In this document: one piece after another, positions 44,056 to 51,736 of the stretch
Layout: each line of letters begins with the position of its first letter
How positions within the stretch are numbered: position 1 is the first letter of the stretch
Translations under genes and position numbers: made by a program
NCBI GenBank assembly: GCA_025924315.1
Contig: JAICIO010000012.1
Coordinates: 1 to 64,000, forward strand
From: Phycisphaerae bacterium
GTDB taxonomy: Bacteria; Planctomycetota; Phycisphaerae; Tepidisphaerales; Tepidisphaeraceae
DNA: 64,000 bases
Reading direction: 5' to 3'
Notes under the pieces: generated by a model
Database searches by the model: none
What the model was told of the DNA's origin: nothing
The model's input: the letters and a program-made list of their open reading frames with translations, nothing else

Positions 44056-44984
44056 TGACGGCCGCCGACGCAGCGCGCGTGACGTTCAAACCAAAGCGAA
44101 CCGATCGCGAAAAGCGCGAAGCGTGGGCGGCGCTTGTCTTCCTTTCGCCGTGGATCATCGGGTTCATCGTCTTCATCGCCGGCCCGATGATTGCTTCATT
44201 GATCCTCAGCTGTTGCCGTTGGGACATGCTCAGTCCCGCCCATTGGATCGGCCTGGCGAATTATCGCGAGATGGCGCACGATCCGATGGTCCACAAATCG
44301 CTCGCGAACACGATCGTCTATGCGGCGATGTACATTCCCGGATCGATCATCACCTCGCTGCTGCTGGCGATCCTGCTGAACCAGAAGCTGCCGGGGATGC
44401 GGATCTTCCGGACGATTTTCTATCTGCCCACGCTTACGCAGGGCGTTGCGACGTTCGTGCTGTGGAGCGTGGTGTTTGAGCCGGAGATTGGCCTGTTCAA
44501 TCGCGTGCTGCGGCCGATCACGCATCTGTTCGGCTACGAACCTCCGCGATGGTTGAACGATCCGGCGTGGGCCAAGCCCGCGCTGGTGATTATGGCGGTG
44601 TGGGGCGTCGGCGGGATGATGCTGATTTTCCTCGCCGGGCTTCAAAACATTCCCGAGCAACTGTATGAAGCCGCGGAAATCGACGGCGCAAATCGGTGGC
44701 GCCGGTTTCTGAACGTCACGCTCCCGATGCTTTCGCCGGTCATTTTCTTCAACACGAACCTGACCACGATCGCGAGCTTTCGCGTGTTCGACGCGGCATT
44801 CGTGCTGACCAATGGCGGGCCGTCCAAGTCAACCTTGTTCTTTGTGTTCTACCTGTTCAACGAGGCCTTTCGGCATTTCAACATGGGATACGCTTCGGCG
44901 TTGGCGTGGTTGCTCTTCGCGATCGTGCTCGCGCTGACGGTCATTCAGGTGCGCTTCGGACAGAAGTGGGTGCACTATGGATAG
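44055..44984 (+). CDS. ABC sugar transporter permease (MalF/UgpA type)
   Basis: The 309-residue protein has six hydrophobic segments and the conserved EAA loop near residues 210-235 (EQLYEAAEIDGANRWRRFLNVTLPML), which contacts the transporter ATPase. The first helix begins at ~30 (FLSPWIIGFIVFIAGPMIASL). TTG 44052 is a competing start, but ATG 44055 has the one-base overlap with the binding-protein gene. It overlaps the second permease gene by 8 nt. Confidence 0.88.
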   Translation: MTAADAARVTFKPKRTDREKREAWAALVFLSPWIIGFIVFIAGPMIASLILSCCRWDMLSPAHWIGLANYREMAHDPMVHKSLANTIVYAAMYIPGSIITSLLLAILLNQKLPGMRIFRTIFYLPTLTQGVATFVLWSVVFEPEIGLFNRVLRPITHLFGYEPPRWLNDPAWAKPALVIMAVWGVGGMMLIFLAGLQNIPEQLYEAAEIDGANRWRRFLNVTLPMLSPVIFFNTNLTTIASFRVFDAAFVLTNGGPSKSTLFFVFYLFNEAFRHFNMGYASALAWLLFAIVLALTVIQVRFGQKWVHYG

Positions 44985-45855
44985 ACGCCGCCCGCTCTCC
45001 GTGACCATTCGCTACATTGTGCTGATTGCACTTGGGGTGGTTTTCGCGTTTCCATTCATCTGGATGGTCGGTACCTCGCTCACCGCGCCCAGCGAAATCC
45101 TGGCGAAGGATCGGCCCGTGATTCCGGCGCATCCGCAGTGGGAGAATTACAAGAAGGCGTGGACGGCGATCCCCGTCAATACGGATCTGTTCGGCCGGCC
45201 GGCGCAGGATTTTCCTGCGTTTGCGATTTTTGCGCGAAATACTGTCACCGTCGCGGTCCTTTGCATGATCGGCCAGACGCTCACCGCCGCGATGGTGGCT
45301 TACGCGTTTGCGCGATTGCGTTTTCCCTTTCGCGAGCCGCTCTTCCTGCTGGTGCTCAGCACGATGATGCTTCCGCCGCAGGTCACGATGATCCCGACCT
45401 TCATCATGTGGGCGATTCCGGGCTGGATCGACAGCCTCAAGCCGCTGATTATCCCGTCCTTCTTCGGTGGCGGGGCGTTCTTTATCTTCCTCTTGCGGCA
45501 GTTTTTCCTCACGATCCCAAAAGAGCTGGAGGAGGCCGCCACGATCGACGGATGCGGGCCATTTCGCATCTTCTGGAACGTGATCGTTCCCCTGAGCAAG
45601 CCGGCGCTTGCGACCGTGGCGCTCTTCAGCTTTATTGGCAGCTGGAACGATTTTCTCGGCCCGCTGATCTACACACAGAGCATCGAAAAGAAGACACTGG
45701 CGGTCGGATTGAACGCATTTAAGACGCTCCTCGGAACGCAACCGCACCTGCTGATGGCGGCGAGCGTGGCGATGCTCGTGCCGATTCTGGTGATTTTCTT
45801 TTTTGCGCAGAAGTATTTCGTGCAGAGCGTCGTGACGACGGGTGTGAAAGGATGA
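44977..45855 (+). CDS. ABC sugar transporter permease (MalG/UgpE type)
   Basis: The 292-residue protein has six hydrophobic segments, an N-terminal helix with FAFPFIWMVGTSLTAPSEI typical of the family, and the EAA loop EELEEAATIDGCGPFRIFWNVIVPLSKPAL. It pairs with the upstream permease. No ABC ATPase gene follows: the next gene is a hydrolase, so the ATPase must be encoded elsewhere, as known for MsmK/UgpC-type shared ATPases. A tandem repeat region begins at its stop codon. Confidence 0.88.
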   Translation: MDRRRPLSVTIRYIVLIALGVVFAFPFIWMVGTSLTAPSEILAKDRPVIPAHPQWENYKKAWTAIPVNTDLFGRPAQDFPAFAIFARNTVTVAVLCMIGQTLTAAMVAYAFARLRFPFREPLFLLVLSTMMLPPQVTMIPTFIMWAIPGWIDSLKPLIIPSFFGGGAFFIFLLRQFFLTIPKELEEAATIDGCGPFRIFWNVIVPLSKPALATVALFSFIGSWNDFLGPLIYTQSIEKKTLAVGLNAFKTLLGTQPHLLMAASVAMLVPILVIFFFAQKYFVQSVVTTGVKG

Positions 45856-45994
45856 GAAGCCAGGAGCCAGAAGCCAGAAGCCAGTAGAAAAGACAAAAGC
45901 AGCGTCCCGTCTTTGCCTTTCTTCTGGCTTCTGGCTACTGGCTACTGGCTACTGGCTACTGGCTACTGGCTACTGGCTACTGGCTACTGGCTAC
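45856..45994 (+). repeat. Nine tandem copies of TGGCTAC with an opposing copy upstream
   Basis: Nine perfect copies of the 7-mer TGGCTAC occupy 45932-45994. Just upstream, 45856-45887 carries the reverse-strand relative (AGAAGCCAGAAGCCAGTAG), so the two blocks can pair (AGCCAGAAGCCAG with CTGGCTTCTGGCT at ~45924-45936). The tract ends against GAGGA, the ribosome-binding site of the gene at 46007. Confidence 0.9.
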
Positions 45995-46006
45995 TGAGGA
46001 TTTCCT

Positions 46007-47119
46007 ATGTCATTTCTCTGGTACTGGCCCACGGGTGGATGGGATGTCGACAAGTGGAAGAAGAATCATCCATGGGAGCCCATCCATAGCGAACAATCCG
46101 AACACAAGGAACTGATCCCGCTCACGTGGTCCGGCATGACTGCCGACCAATGGAACGGCCAGCGCGAGCGATGGAAGAAGATCAGCGATCAGATCCTCGG
46201 CAAGGTCTCCGACAAACCCGCAAGCCCTCAGAAGTGGGAGTTTCTGAACGACGCGTTCGAGCGTGGCGGCGACAAGCCGATCATCATGCGGCGCCTGCGC
46301 TATCAGCTTACGCCGGAGGAGTGGGGTTACGCGTGGCTGCTCACGCCGAAGGATGAACGGAGTGTTCGACCCGCCGTCATCGCGCTGCATCAAACCGCGA
46401 TTCAGGGAAAGAACGAAGCCGTCGGGATCGAGAATATTCCGGGCGATCCGGGCGGTGTTTCGTATGGGCTGTATGTCGCGCAAGCCGGCTTTACGGTTCT
46501 CGCGCCCGATGCGATTGCTTTCGGCGAGCGCGCCGCGGAGCACAGCAACGCGTTTTACCGCTCGGCCGACGATTTCTTCGCGAAAGAATCCGACGGCTCG
46601 GTCATGGGCAAGATGATTTTCGACGTCTCGCGGGCCATCGACATGCTCGAGCAGATGCCGGAGATCGACAAGACGCGGATCGGTTGTATTGGCCACTCGC
46701 ACGGCGGCTACGGCACGATCTTCGCCGCGATGTACGAGCGGCGGATCAAGGCGGCGGTTGTATCTTGTGGCTTCACAACACTGCGCACAGACCTGCATCC
46801 CGAGCGCTGGTGGCGAATGACGGCTCTGATGCCGCGGCTGGGCTTTTACGAAGGCCACATCGAGCAGACGCCCATCGATTATCACATCTGGCTGTCGCTC
46901 ATCGCGCCCACCCCGCTGTTCATCTCCGCGGGGCTCAAGGACCAGATTTTTCCGGGGACGGACAACGTTCCGAAGATCATGGAGATGCTGAAAGGCGTGT
47001 GGGACTTGTATGGCGCCGGCGACAAGCTGCGCTCCAACGTCTTCGAAGGCCCACACAACTTCCCGAAAGACTCGCGCGATCGGGCGATTGAGCTGCTAAA
47101 AGAAGTGCTTGGAACCTGA
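46007..47119 (+). CDS. Alpha/beta hydrolase, dienelactone-hydrolase type
   Basis: The 370-residue protein has an N-terminal ~110-residue cap (WPTGGWDVDKWKKNHPWEPIHS), then the hydrolase core: RPAVIALHQTA, nucleophile S231 in GCIGHSHGGYGTIFA, PTPLFISAGLKDQIF with the acid, and VFEGPHNFP with the histidine. No signal peptide. It resembles the hydrolase at 36589 in layout and length. GAGGA at 45996-46000 serves as ribosome-binding site directly after the tandem repeats. It likely cleaves a carbohydrate ester taken up by the neighbouring transporter; this is an inference from position. Confidence 0.8.
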   Translation: MSFLWYWPTGGWDVDKWKKNHPWEPIHSEQSEHKELIPLTWSGMTADQWNGQRERWKKISDQILGKVSDKPASPQKWEFLNDAFERGGDKPIIMRRLRYQLTPEEWGYAWLLTPKDERSVRPAVIALHQTAIQGKNEAVGIENIPGDPGGVSYGLYVAQAGFTVLAPDAIAFGERAAEHSNAFYRSADDFFAKESDGSVMGKMIFDVSRAIDMLEQMPEIDKTRIGCIGHSHGGYGTIFAAMYERRIKAAVVSCGFTTLRTDLHPERWWRMTALMPRLGFYEGHIEQTPIDYHIWLSLIAPTPLFISAGLKDQIFPGTDNVPKIMEMLKGVWDLYGAGDKLRSNVFEGPHNFPKDSRDRAIELLKEVLGT

Positions 47120-47121
47120 AC

Positions 47122-47175
47122 GTGACACGCCGCGGCGTGCTGGCGGCGTATGCGCGGGCTAAAAGCCCGTGTCAC
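47122..47175. repeat. Intergenic inverted repeat before the sulfatase
   Basis: Outer arms GTGACACG (47122-47129) and CGTGTCAC (47168-47175) enclose a smaller hairpin CGGGCT-AAA-AGCCCG (47155-47169). It lies in the 68-nt gap between hydrolase and sulfatase genes and can be read through in frame by the longer sulfatase frame. Confidence 0.7.
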
Positions 47176-47187
47176 AGTGAGGCTGAA

Positions 47188-49167
47188 ATGTCATTCAACG
47201 TTTTTCTCGTCGTTCTTCTTTCGCTTCTATCGCTTCCGCTCTTCGCTGCGGAGAAGAAGCCGAACGTGTTGTTCATCCTCTGCGATGACCTCGGCTACGG
47301 CGATCTCGGCGTGCTCTATCAGAATGCACGAGCGAAGGACGGCAAGCCCGCGCACGGCACGCCCAACATCGATCAGATGGCGGTGGACGGGCTGATCCTC
47401 CGTCAGCATTACTGCGCCGCCCCGGTGTGCGCGCCCTCACGCGGATCGCTCATGACAGGCCAATCCCAGGGCCACTGCGCGATTCGCGACAATGAGTTCG
47501 ATAAGCCGATTCCGCCGGGCGTGATGACGCTCGGCGAAATGCTGAAGCAGGCCGGTTACCACACCATCGCCATTGGGAAGTGGGGCCTCGGCGGGCATAA
47601 GGATTCTGATTTTCCCAGCCATCCGCTCAAGCGCGGATTTGATGAATTCTTCGGCTTCATGCTGCACCGCGACGGGCACGTTTATTACCACGACAAAGAG
47701 CATCCGCTGTGGGAAAACTCGACCGACGTCGGCGCAAAATATGAAAACGTCTACTCGACGGATCTCTTTACCGCGCGCGCGAAAAAGTACATCACCGATC
47801 ACGAAGCGCAGCATCCGGACCAGCCGTTCTTCATGTACCTCGCGTACACCGCGGTGCATGCGGAGCTGAATGTGCCGGGCGAGCCTTATCCAAAAGGGGC
47901 AGGAAAATCCGGCGGGCTGCAATGGCCGCTTGCGCCGACGCCGAAGACGCGCGACACGTACATCTATCCCGATTATGCCGAGCAGAAATCATGGAACGAA
48001 CCGATGAAGCGGTACGCGACGATGGCTCGGCGGATGGATGATTGCGTCGGCGATATTCGCCAGGTGCTCAAGGACCTGAAGATCGACCAGGACACGCTGA
48101 TCATCTTCAGCAGCGACAATGGGCCCGCGAATGAAGGCGGCGGCGATCCGCGGTTCTTCTCGTCGTGGGGTCCGTTTGACGGGTTCAAGCGCGACGTGTG
48201 GGAAGGCGGCGAGCGCGAGCCGACTCTCGCCGTCTGGCCGGGTCAGATCAAGCCGGGGCGCATCTCGGATCTGCCGAGCGCGCAGTACGACTGGATGCCG
48301 ACGCTCGCGGATGTCGCGCAGCTTCCGATCCCGGCCCAGACGGACGGTGTTTCACTTCTGCCGACGCTGCTGGACACCGGCAAGCAGGTTCCACATCCGT
48401 ACATTTACGTCGAGTACCTCCACAAGGGCGGGAGCGCTGCGAGCAAAGACGTTTTCGCCCGCAAAGGCGTGACCGGCCGCGGACAGCAGCAGATCGTCCG
48501 CATCGGCGATTACGTCGGCGTGCGCGTGCAGATCAAAGAGCCGTCCGATCCCCTGCGGCTTTACAACGTGATGAAGGACCCACACGAGGATCACAACCTT
48601 GCGAGCGATCCATCGCACGCGGATTTGTTGAAACAGATGACGGACCTGCTCGTGACGGCGCGCCGGCCGGATGCCGAAGCAAAGCGGCCGTACGACGACG
48701 TGCCCATGCCGGCGGTGAAGGTCGAGCATCTCGTGAAGGGTGAGTTGAAAATCGAGACATTCGATGGCGATTGGCCTTGGACGCCTGATTTCACGACCCT
48801 CAAGCCGAGTGACGTGGGCGGGATCAAAGGGATTCTCTGGCCACCCAAAGACAAGAACACACCGTTCGGCCTCCGTTTTACGGGGTATCTTTCTGTGCCC
48901 AAAGATGGGGAATACACTTTCAAGGGCGTGTCAGATCAGGGACTGCATCTCTGGTTACACGATGCCCGAATTATCGATTGCGATCACTGCAACGGTGAGA
49001 TCACCGCCAAGGTGCGTTTGGCCGCCGGGTTTCACCCACTTCGTATCGCGTACAACCACCGTAAAGGCGATCCGATGCTCGTCATTCGTTATTCAGGTCC
49101 GGACTTAAAGGAGCAAGATCTCTCGGAGCCCGCTTTTGCGCGTGATCCTGATGCGAAGATAAAGTGA
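47188..49167 (+). CDS. Secreted sulfatase with C-terminal PA14-like domain
   Basis: The 659-residue protein has a signal peptide (MSFNVFLVVLLSLLSLPLFA) and a type I sulfatase domain: PNVLFILCDDLGYGDLG with metal-binding Asp pairs, the formylglycine motif C81-A-P-S-R85 in APVCAPSRGSLMTG, GKWGLGGH, and FSSDNGP. Residues ~551-650 form a PA14-like beta domain (FGLRFTGYLSVPKDGEYTFKGVSDQGLHLWL) that may bind carbohydrate. It needs the formylglycine-generating enzyme, not seen in this window. The frame is open to 47122, but the upstream part is repeat sequence and GAGG precedes ATG 47188. It probably desulfates an exogenous polysaccharide. Confidence 0.9.
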   Translation: MSFNVFLVVLLSLLSLPLFAAEKKPNVLFILCDDLGYGDLGVLYQNARAKDGKPAHGTPNIDQMAVDGLILRQHYCAAPVCAPSRGSLMTGQSQGHCAIRDNEFDKPIPPGVMTLGEMLKQAGYHTIAIGKWGLGGHKDSDFPSHPLKRGFDEFFGFMLHRDGHVYYHDKEHPLWENSTDVGAKYENVYSTDLFTARAKKYITDHEAQHPDQPFFMYLAYTAVHAELNVPGEPYPKGAGKSGGLQWPLAPTPKTRDTYIYPDYAEQKSWNEPMKRYATMARRMDDCVGDIRQVLKDLKIDQDTLIIFSSDNGPANEGGGDPRFFSSWGPFDGFKRDVWEGGEREPTLAVWPGQIKPGRISDLPSAQYDWMPTLADVAQLPIPAQTDGVSLLPTLLDTGKQVPHPYIYVEYLHKGGSAASKDVFARKGVTGRGQQQIVRIGDYVGVRVQIKEPSDPLRLYNVMKDPHEDHNLASDPSHADLLKQMTDLLVTARRPDAEAKRPYDDVPMPAVKVEHLVKGELKIETFDGDWPWTPDFTTLKPSDVGGIKGILWPPKDKNTPFGLRFTGYLSVPKDGEYTFKGVSDQGLHLWLHDARIIDCDHCNGEITAKVRLAAGFHPLRIAYNHRKGDPMLVIRYSGPDLKEQDLSEPAFARDPDAKIK

Positions 49168-49216
49168 TGCGCCCCTCGCACGATCGTGATATGATCCCGC
49201 CAACCACGGGGTGCAA

Positions 49217-49903
49217 ATGCGAAAGCTTCATGTCTCGATCGTCGCGATCATGGTGCTGGCGGTTTGCGTCGCGCACGCCAAGGAGAAAAAAGGCGACGAC
49301 AAGATCGATCCCGAAACGCAGAAGCTCCGCGATGAGTTCGGAATCGCACGCCTGTTGTTCCTCAAGCAAGTTGCCAAGGACGCGGAGCTCGATTCCTCCA
49401 CGCGCGACGCCCTCGTGAAAGTTTGCGACGACACGCGCGACGGTCTCCTCGCCGCGGTCGATCAGGAAAAGAACCAGCCGAGCGAAGAGGAGGATCGCAA
49501 GCAAACCATTGCCGATCTCGCTCAAAAGTTCAGCGACGATGCTCAGAATGCGATGCAGAGCGATTCGAAAGCGCCGGACGCAATCAAGAAACAGGTCGCG
49601 CGGCTCACGTACGAGCTGGAACTGATTCGCAAAGAACAAATCCTCGACAAGATGGGCGATCTTGATCTGAGCGAAGAACAAAAATCCGCCATCGACGGAA
49701 TCGTGAGCGAGACAAAGAAGAAGGTGAAAACCAGCACCGCGGATGCCGTCATGAAGGATGAGCAGGCGATGACGGCGCTGCTCGACGCGCGAAAGAAAAT
49801 CAACGAGAAGCTGGAAGACGAGCAGAAAACGCAGTGGAAAAAGTACGTCGCGGATCATGCGAACGAAAAGCGAACGCCCGCGGGATTTAATGCTCGATCC
49901 TAA
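49217..49903 (+). CDS. Small secreted helical protein, unknown function
   Basis: The 228-residue protein has a signal peptide (MRKLHVSIVAIMVLAVCVAHA) and a mature part that is almost wholly helical and highly charged, with many Lys, Glu and Asp residues and heptad-like spacing (AIKKQVARLTYELELIRKEQI). DLDLSEEQKSAIDGIV near residue 150 resembles the LTxxQ-type motif of periplasmic Spy-like chaperones, but only loosely. GTG 49211 is an alternative start. It follows the sulfatase by 49 nt and precedes a family C repeat. A structural or chaperone role is a guess. Confidence 0.65.
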   Translation: MRKLHVSIVAIMVLAVCVAHAKEKKGDDKIDPETQKLRDEFGIARLLFLKQVAKDAELDSSTRDALVKVCDDTRDGLLAAVDQEKNQPSEEEDRKQTIADLAQKFSDDAQNAMQSDSKAPDAIKKQVARLTYELELIRKEQILDKMGDLDLSEEQKSAIDGIVSETKKKVKTSTADAVMKDEQAMTALLDARKKINEKLEDEQKTQWKKYVADHANEKRTPAGFNARS

Positions 49904-49906
49904 TTC

Positions 49907-49980
49907 GGGAGGGCGAGGCTCCTGCCGAGCCGTTTCCCTCTGCGAAACCGCAAGCGGCTCGGCGGGAGCCTCGCCCTCCC
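49907..49980. repeat. Intergenic inverted repeat, family C
   Basis: Arms 49907-49932 and 49955-49980 are complementary at 25 of 26 positions (GGGAGGGCGAGGCTCC start) with a 22-nt loop. It begins 3 nt after a stop codon, so a terminator function is likely. Confidence 0.88.
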
Positions 49981-50029
49981 AAACACTCTGGAAGTGCGTT
50001 CGACATTGCGGTATCAGTAGCGGTCTATC

Positions 50030-51736
50030 ATGAACGCTCAAACTGCCTGGCCGCTTGGTGTCTGCATCTTTCCCGAAGTCGATCTCAACAAGGCTCGCTC
50101 GGTCAATTACCCCAAATACTTGGGCGAAATCATTCACCACGCCGGCGTGTGTCACACGCCGGTGAAGTTCGATGAGATTGAATCGAAGCTGAGCGAGGTG
50201 CGAATCCTGCTCACGATCGGCGAGCGCCCGTTTCCCGACGGCGTGAAGACGAAGCTGAAGACTTGGCTTGAGGCCGGCGGACAGTGGATCAGCATCGCGG
50301 GGGTGTGCGGGATGGAAGACACCATCGGCGTGTCGCTCCCCCCGGCATATCAGGGCTTTGGCGCTGGCCTGCGAACACTCGGCGAAGGTTATCTCGACAT
50401 CAAAGATAAATCGCACCCGACCGTCGGTCACATCTCGCGGCCGCTGCATTTCTTCAGCGGGATTTCTCTCAAGACAAACGGCGCGAAGATCATCGCGACG
50501 GCGCAAGATGCGCACGGGCGCGCCACGGACACGCCCGCGATCGTCGAACGCGCGGTCGGCAAGGGAAAGATCACGCTCATCGCGATCGATCTCACGGGAA
50601 CGGTCGTTTACATCCAGCAGGGCCACGGCATCACGCGCGATGGTGTGCCGGCGCCGGACGGAACTGCGCCGATCACCGACGCGGTCCTGAAAACCGGTGA
50701 CGGTGGGGTGCTCGACTGGATCTTCGACCGCGAGCCGGTGCCGGGTGTTGATGGGCTGCAATGTTTTCTCAATCCGATCGCGGATCAGTGGCGCGAAGTG
50801 CTGCTGCGAGCGATCTTCCAGGCGGCGGTTGAGACGAAGACCGAACTGCCGCTGCTGTGGCTTTATCCGCGGAATTTGCCGGCCGTCGGAACGATGTCGC
50901 ACGACACCGATCAAAACGTCCCCGAGTTCGGCCGCAAGCTCCTCGAAACCGTGAACAAGGCCGGCATCAAGACGACGTGGTGCACGATTCTTCCCGGTTA
51001 TGCGAAAGCGTTCATGGAAGAGCTGAAGGCCGATGGACAGGAGCTGGCGACGCATTACGATTCGATGACCGAAGGCCTGCCGTGGTGCAAAGAGCAGGTC
51101 GATCGGCAGTTCAACGAGCTGAAAGAACTCTTCGGCGAGCAGCCGGTTACGAACAAGAACCATTACCTCCGCTGGCAGGGCGACTGCGAGTTCTTCGAGT
51201 GGTGCGAAGAGCACGGCATCGAGATGGATCAGTCGAAGGGCGCGAGCAAGACCGGCGAGGCGGGCTACAATTTTGGCACGTGCCATCCGTATTTCCCGAT
51301 CACGTTCGAGAACCGCATGCTGAACGTGCTCGAACTGTGCACGCCGACGCAGGACCTCGGCGGGGTGTTCGCGCCGCATGCGCTGTTCGAGCCGCTGCTG
51401 AAGACGGTAGTGAAAAATCACGGTGTGCTACACCTGCTCTATCACCCGCATCACATCGAAAAACCCGGCGTGATCGATTCGATCCTCGACGCCGCCAGAC
51501 GCGGAAAAGAAAGTGGCATGGAATGGTGGACCGGCCGGCAGATTAATACGTGGGAACGCGCGCGGCGCAGGGCGAAATGGACGAATTCCGGAACAAAGAT
51601 CAAAGCGAGCGCCGCGCTGAAAGACGCGACAATCCTCCGCCTTTCGCCAGGCGGGAAGGGCGACACGAAGCGCTGGGGCTTCACCTTCACCGCGGCGATC
51701 ATGCAGATCAATGAGAACCAAGAAATCGCGATTTGA
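50030..51736 (+). CDS. Polysaccharide-deacetylase-like protein with N-terminal amidotransferase-like domain
   Basis: The 568-residue protein has no signal peptide. Residues ~1-245 resemble the beta-rich, glutaminase-like fold found in trehalose-utilisation-type proteins (GQWISIAGVCGM, AVGKGKITLIAIDLTGTV). Residues ~270-510 contain a NodB-like core: the metal motif TMSHDTDQNVPEFGRKLLE, AGIKTTWCTILPGY, QELATHYDS and LHLLYHPHHIEKPG, where an Asp and two His lie as in polysaccharide deacetylases. It may remove acyl groups from uronic or amino sugars. The heparinase-like gene begins 26 nt before its stop. The deacetylase fold is fairly secure, the activity less so. Confidence 0.68.
   Translation: MNAQTAWPLGVCIFPEVDLNKARSVNYPKYLGEIIHHAGVCHTPVKFDEIESKLSEVRILLTIGERPFPDGVKTKLKTWLEAGGQWISIAGVCGMEDTIGVSLPPAYQGFGAGLRTLGEGYLDIKDKSHPTVGHISRPLHFFSGISLKTNGAKIIATAQDAHGRATDTPAIVERAVGKGKITLIAIDLTGTVVYIQQGHGITRDGVPAPDGTAPITDAVLKTGDGGVLDWIFDREPVPGVDGLQCFLNPIADQWREVLLRAIFQAAVETKTELPLLWLYPRNLPAVGTMSHDTDQNVPEFGRKLLETVNKAGIKTTWCTILPGYAKAFMEELKADGQELATHYDSMTEGLPWCKEQVDRQFNELKELFGEQPVTNKNHYLRWQGDCEFFEWCEEHGIEMDQSKGASKTGEAGYNFGTCHPYFPITFENRMLNVLELCTPTQDLGGVFAPHALFEPLLKTVVKNHGVLHLLYHPHHIEKPGVIDSILDAARRGKESGMEWWTGRQINTWERARRRAKWTNSGTKIKASAALKDATILRLSPGGKGDTKRWGFTFTAAIMQINENQEIAI

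Noticed and set aside
45932-45994. CRISPR-like repeat array
   Set aside because: The unit is 7 bp with no spacers; it is a simple tandem repeat.
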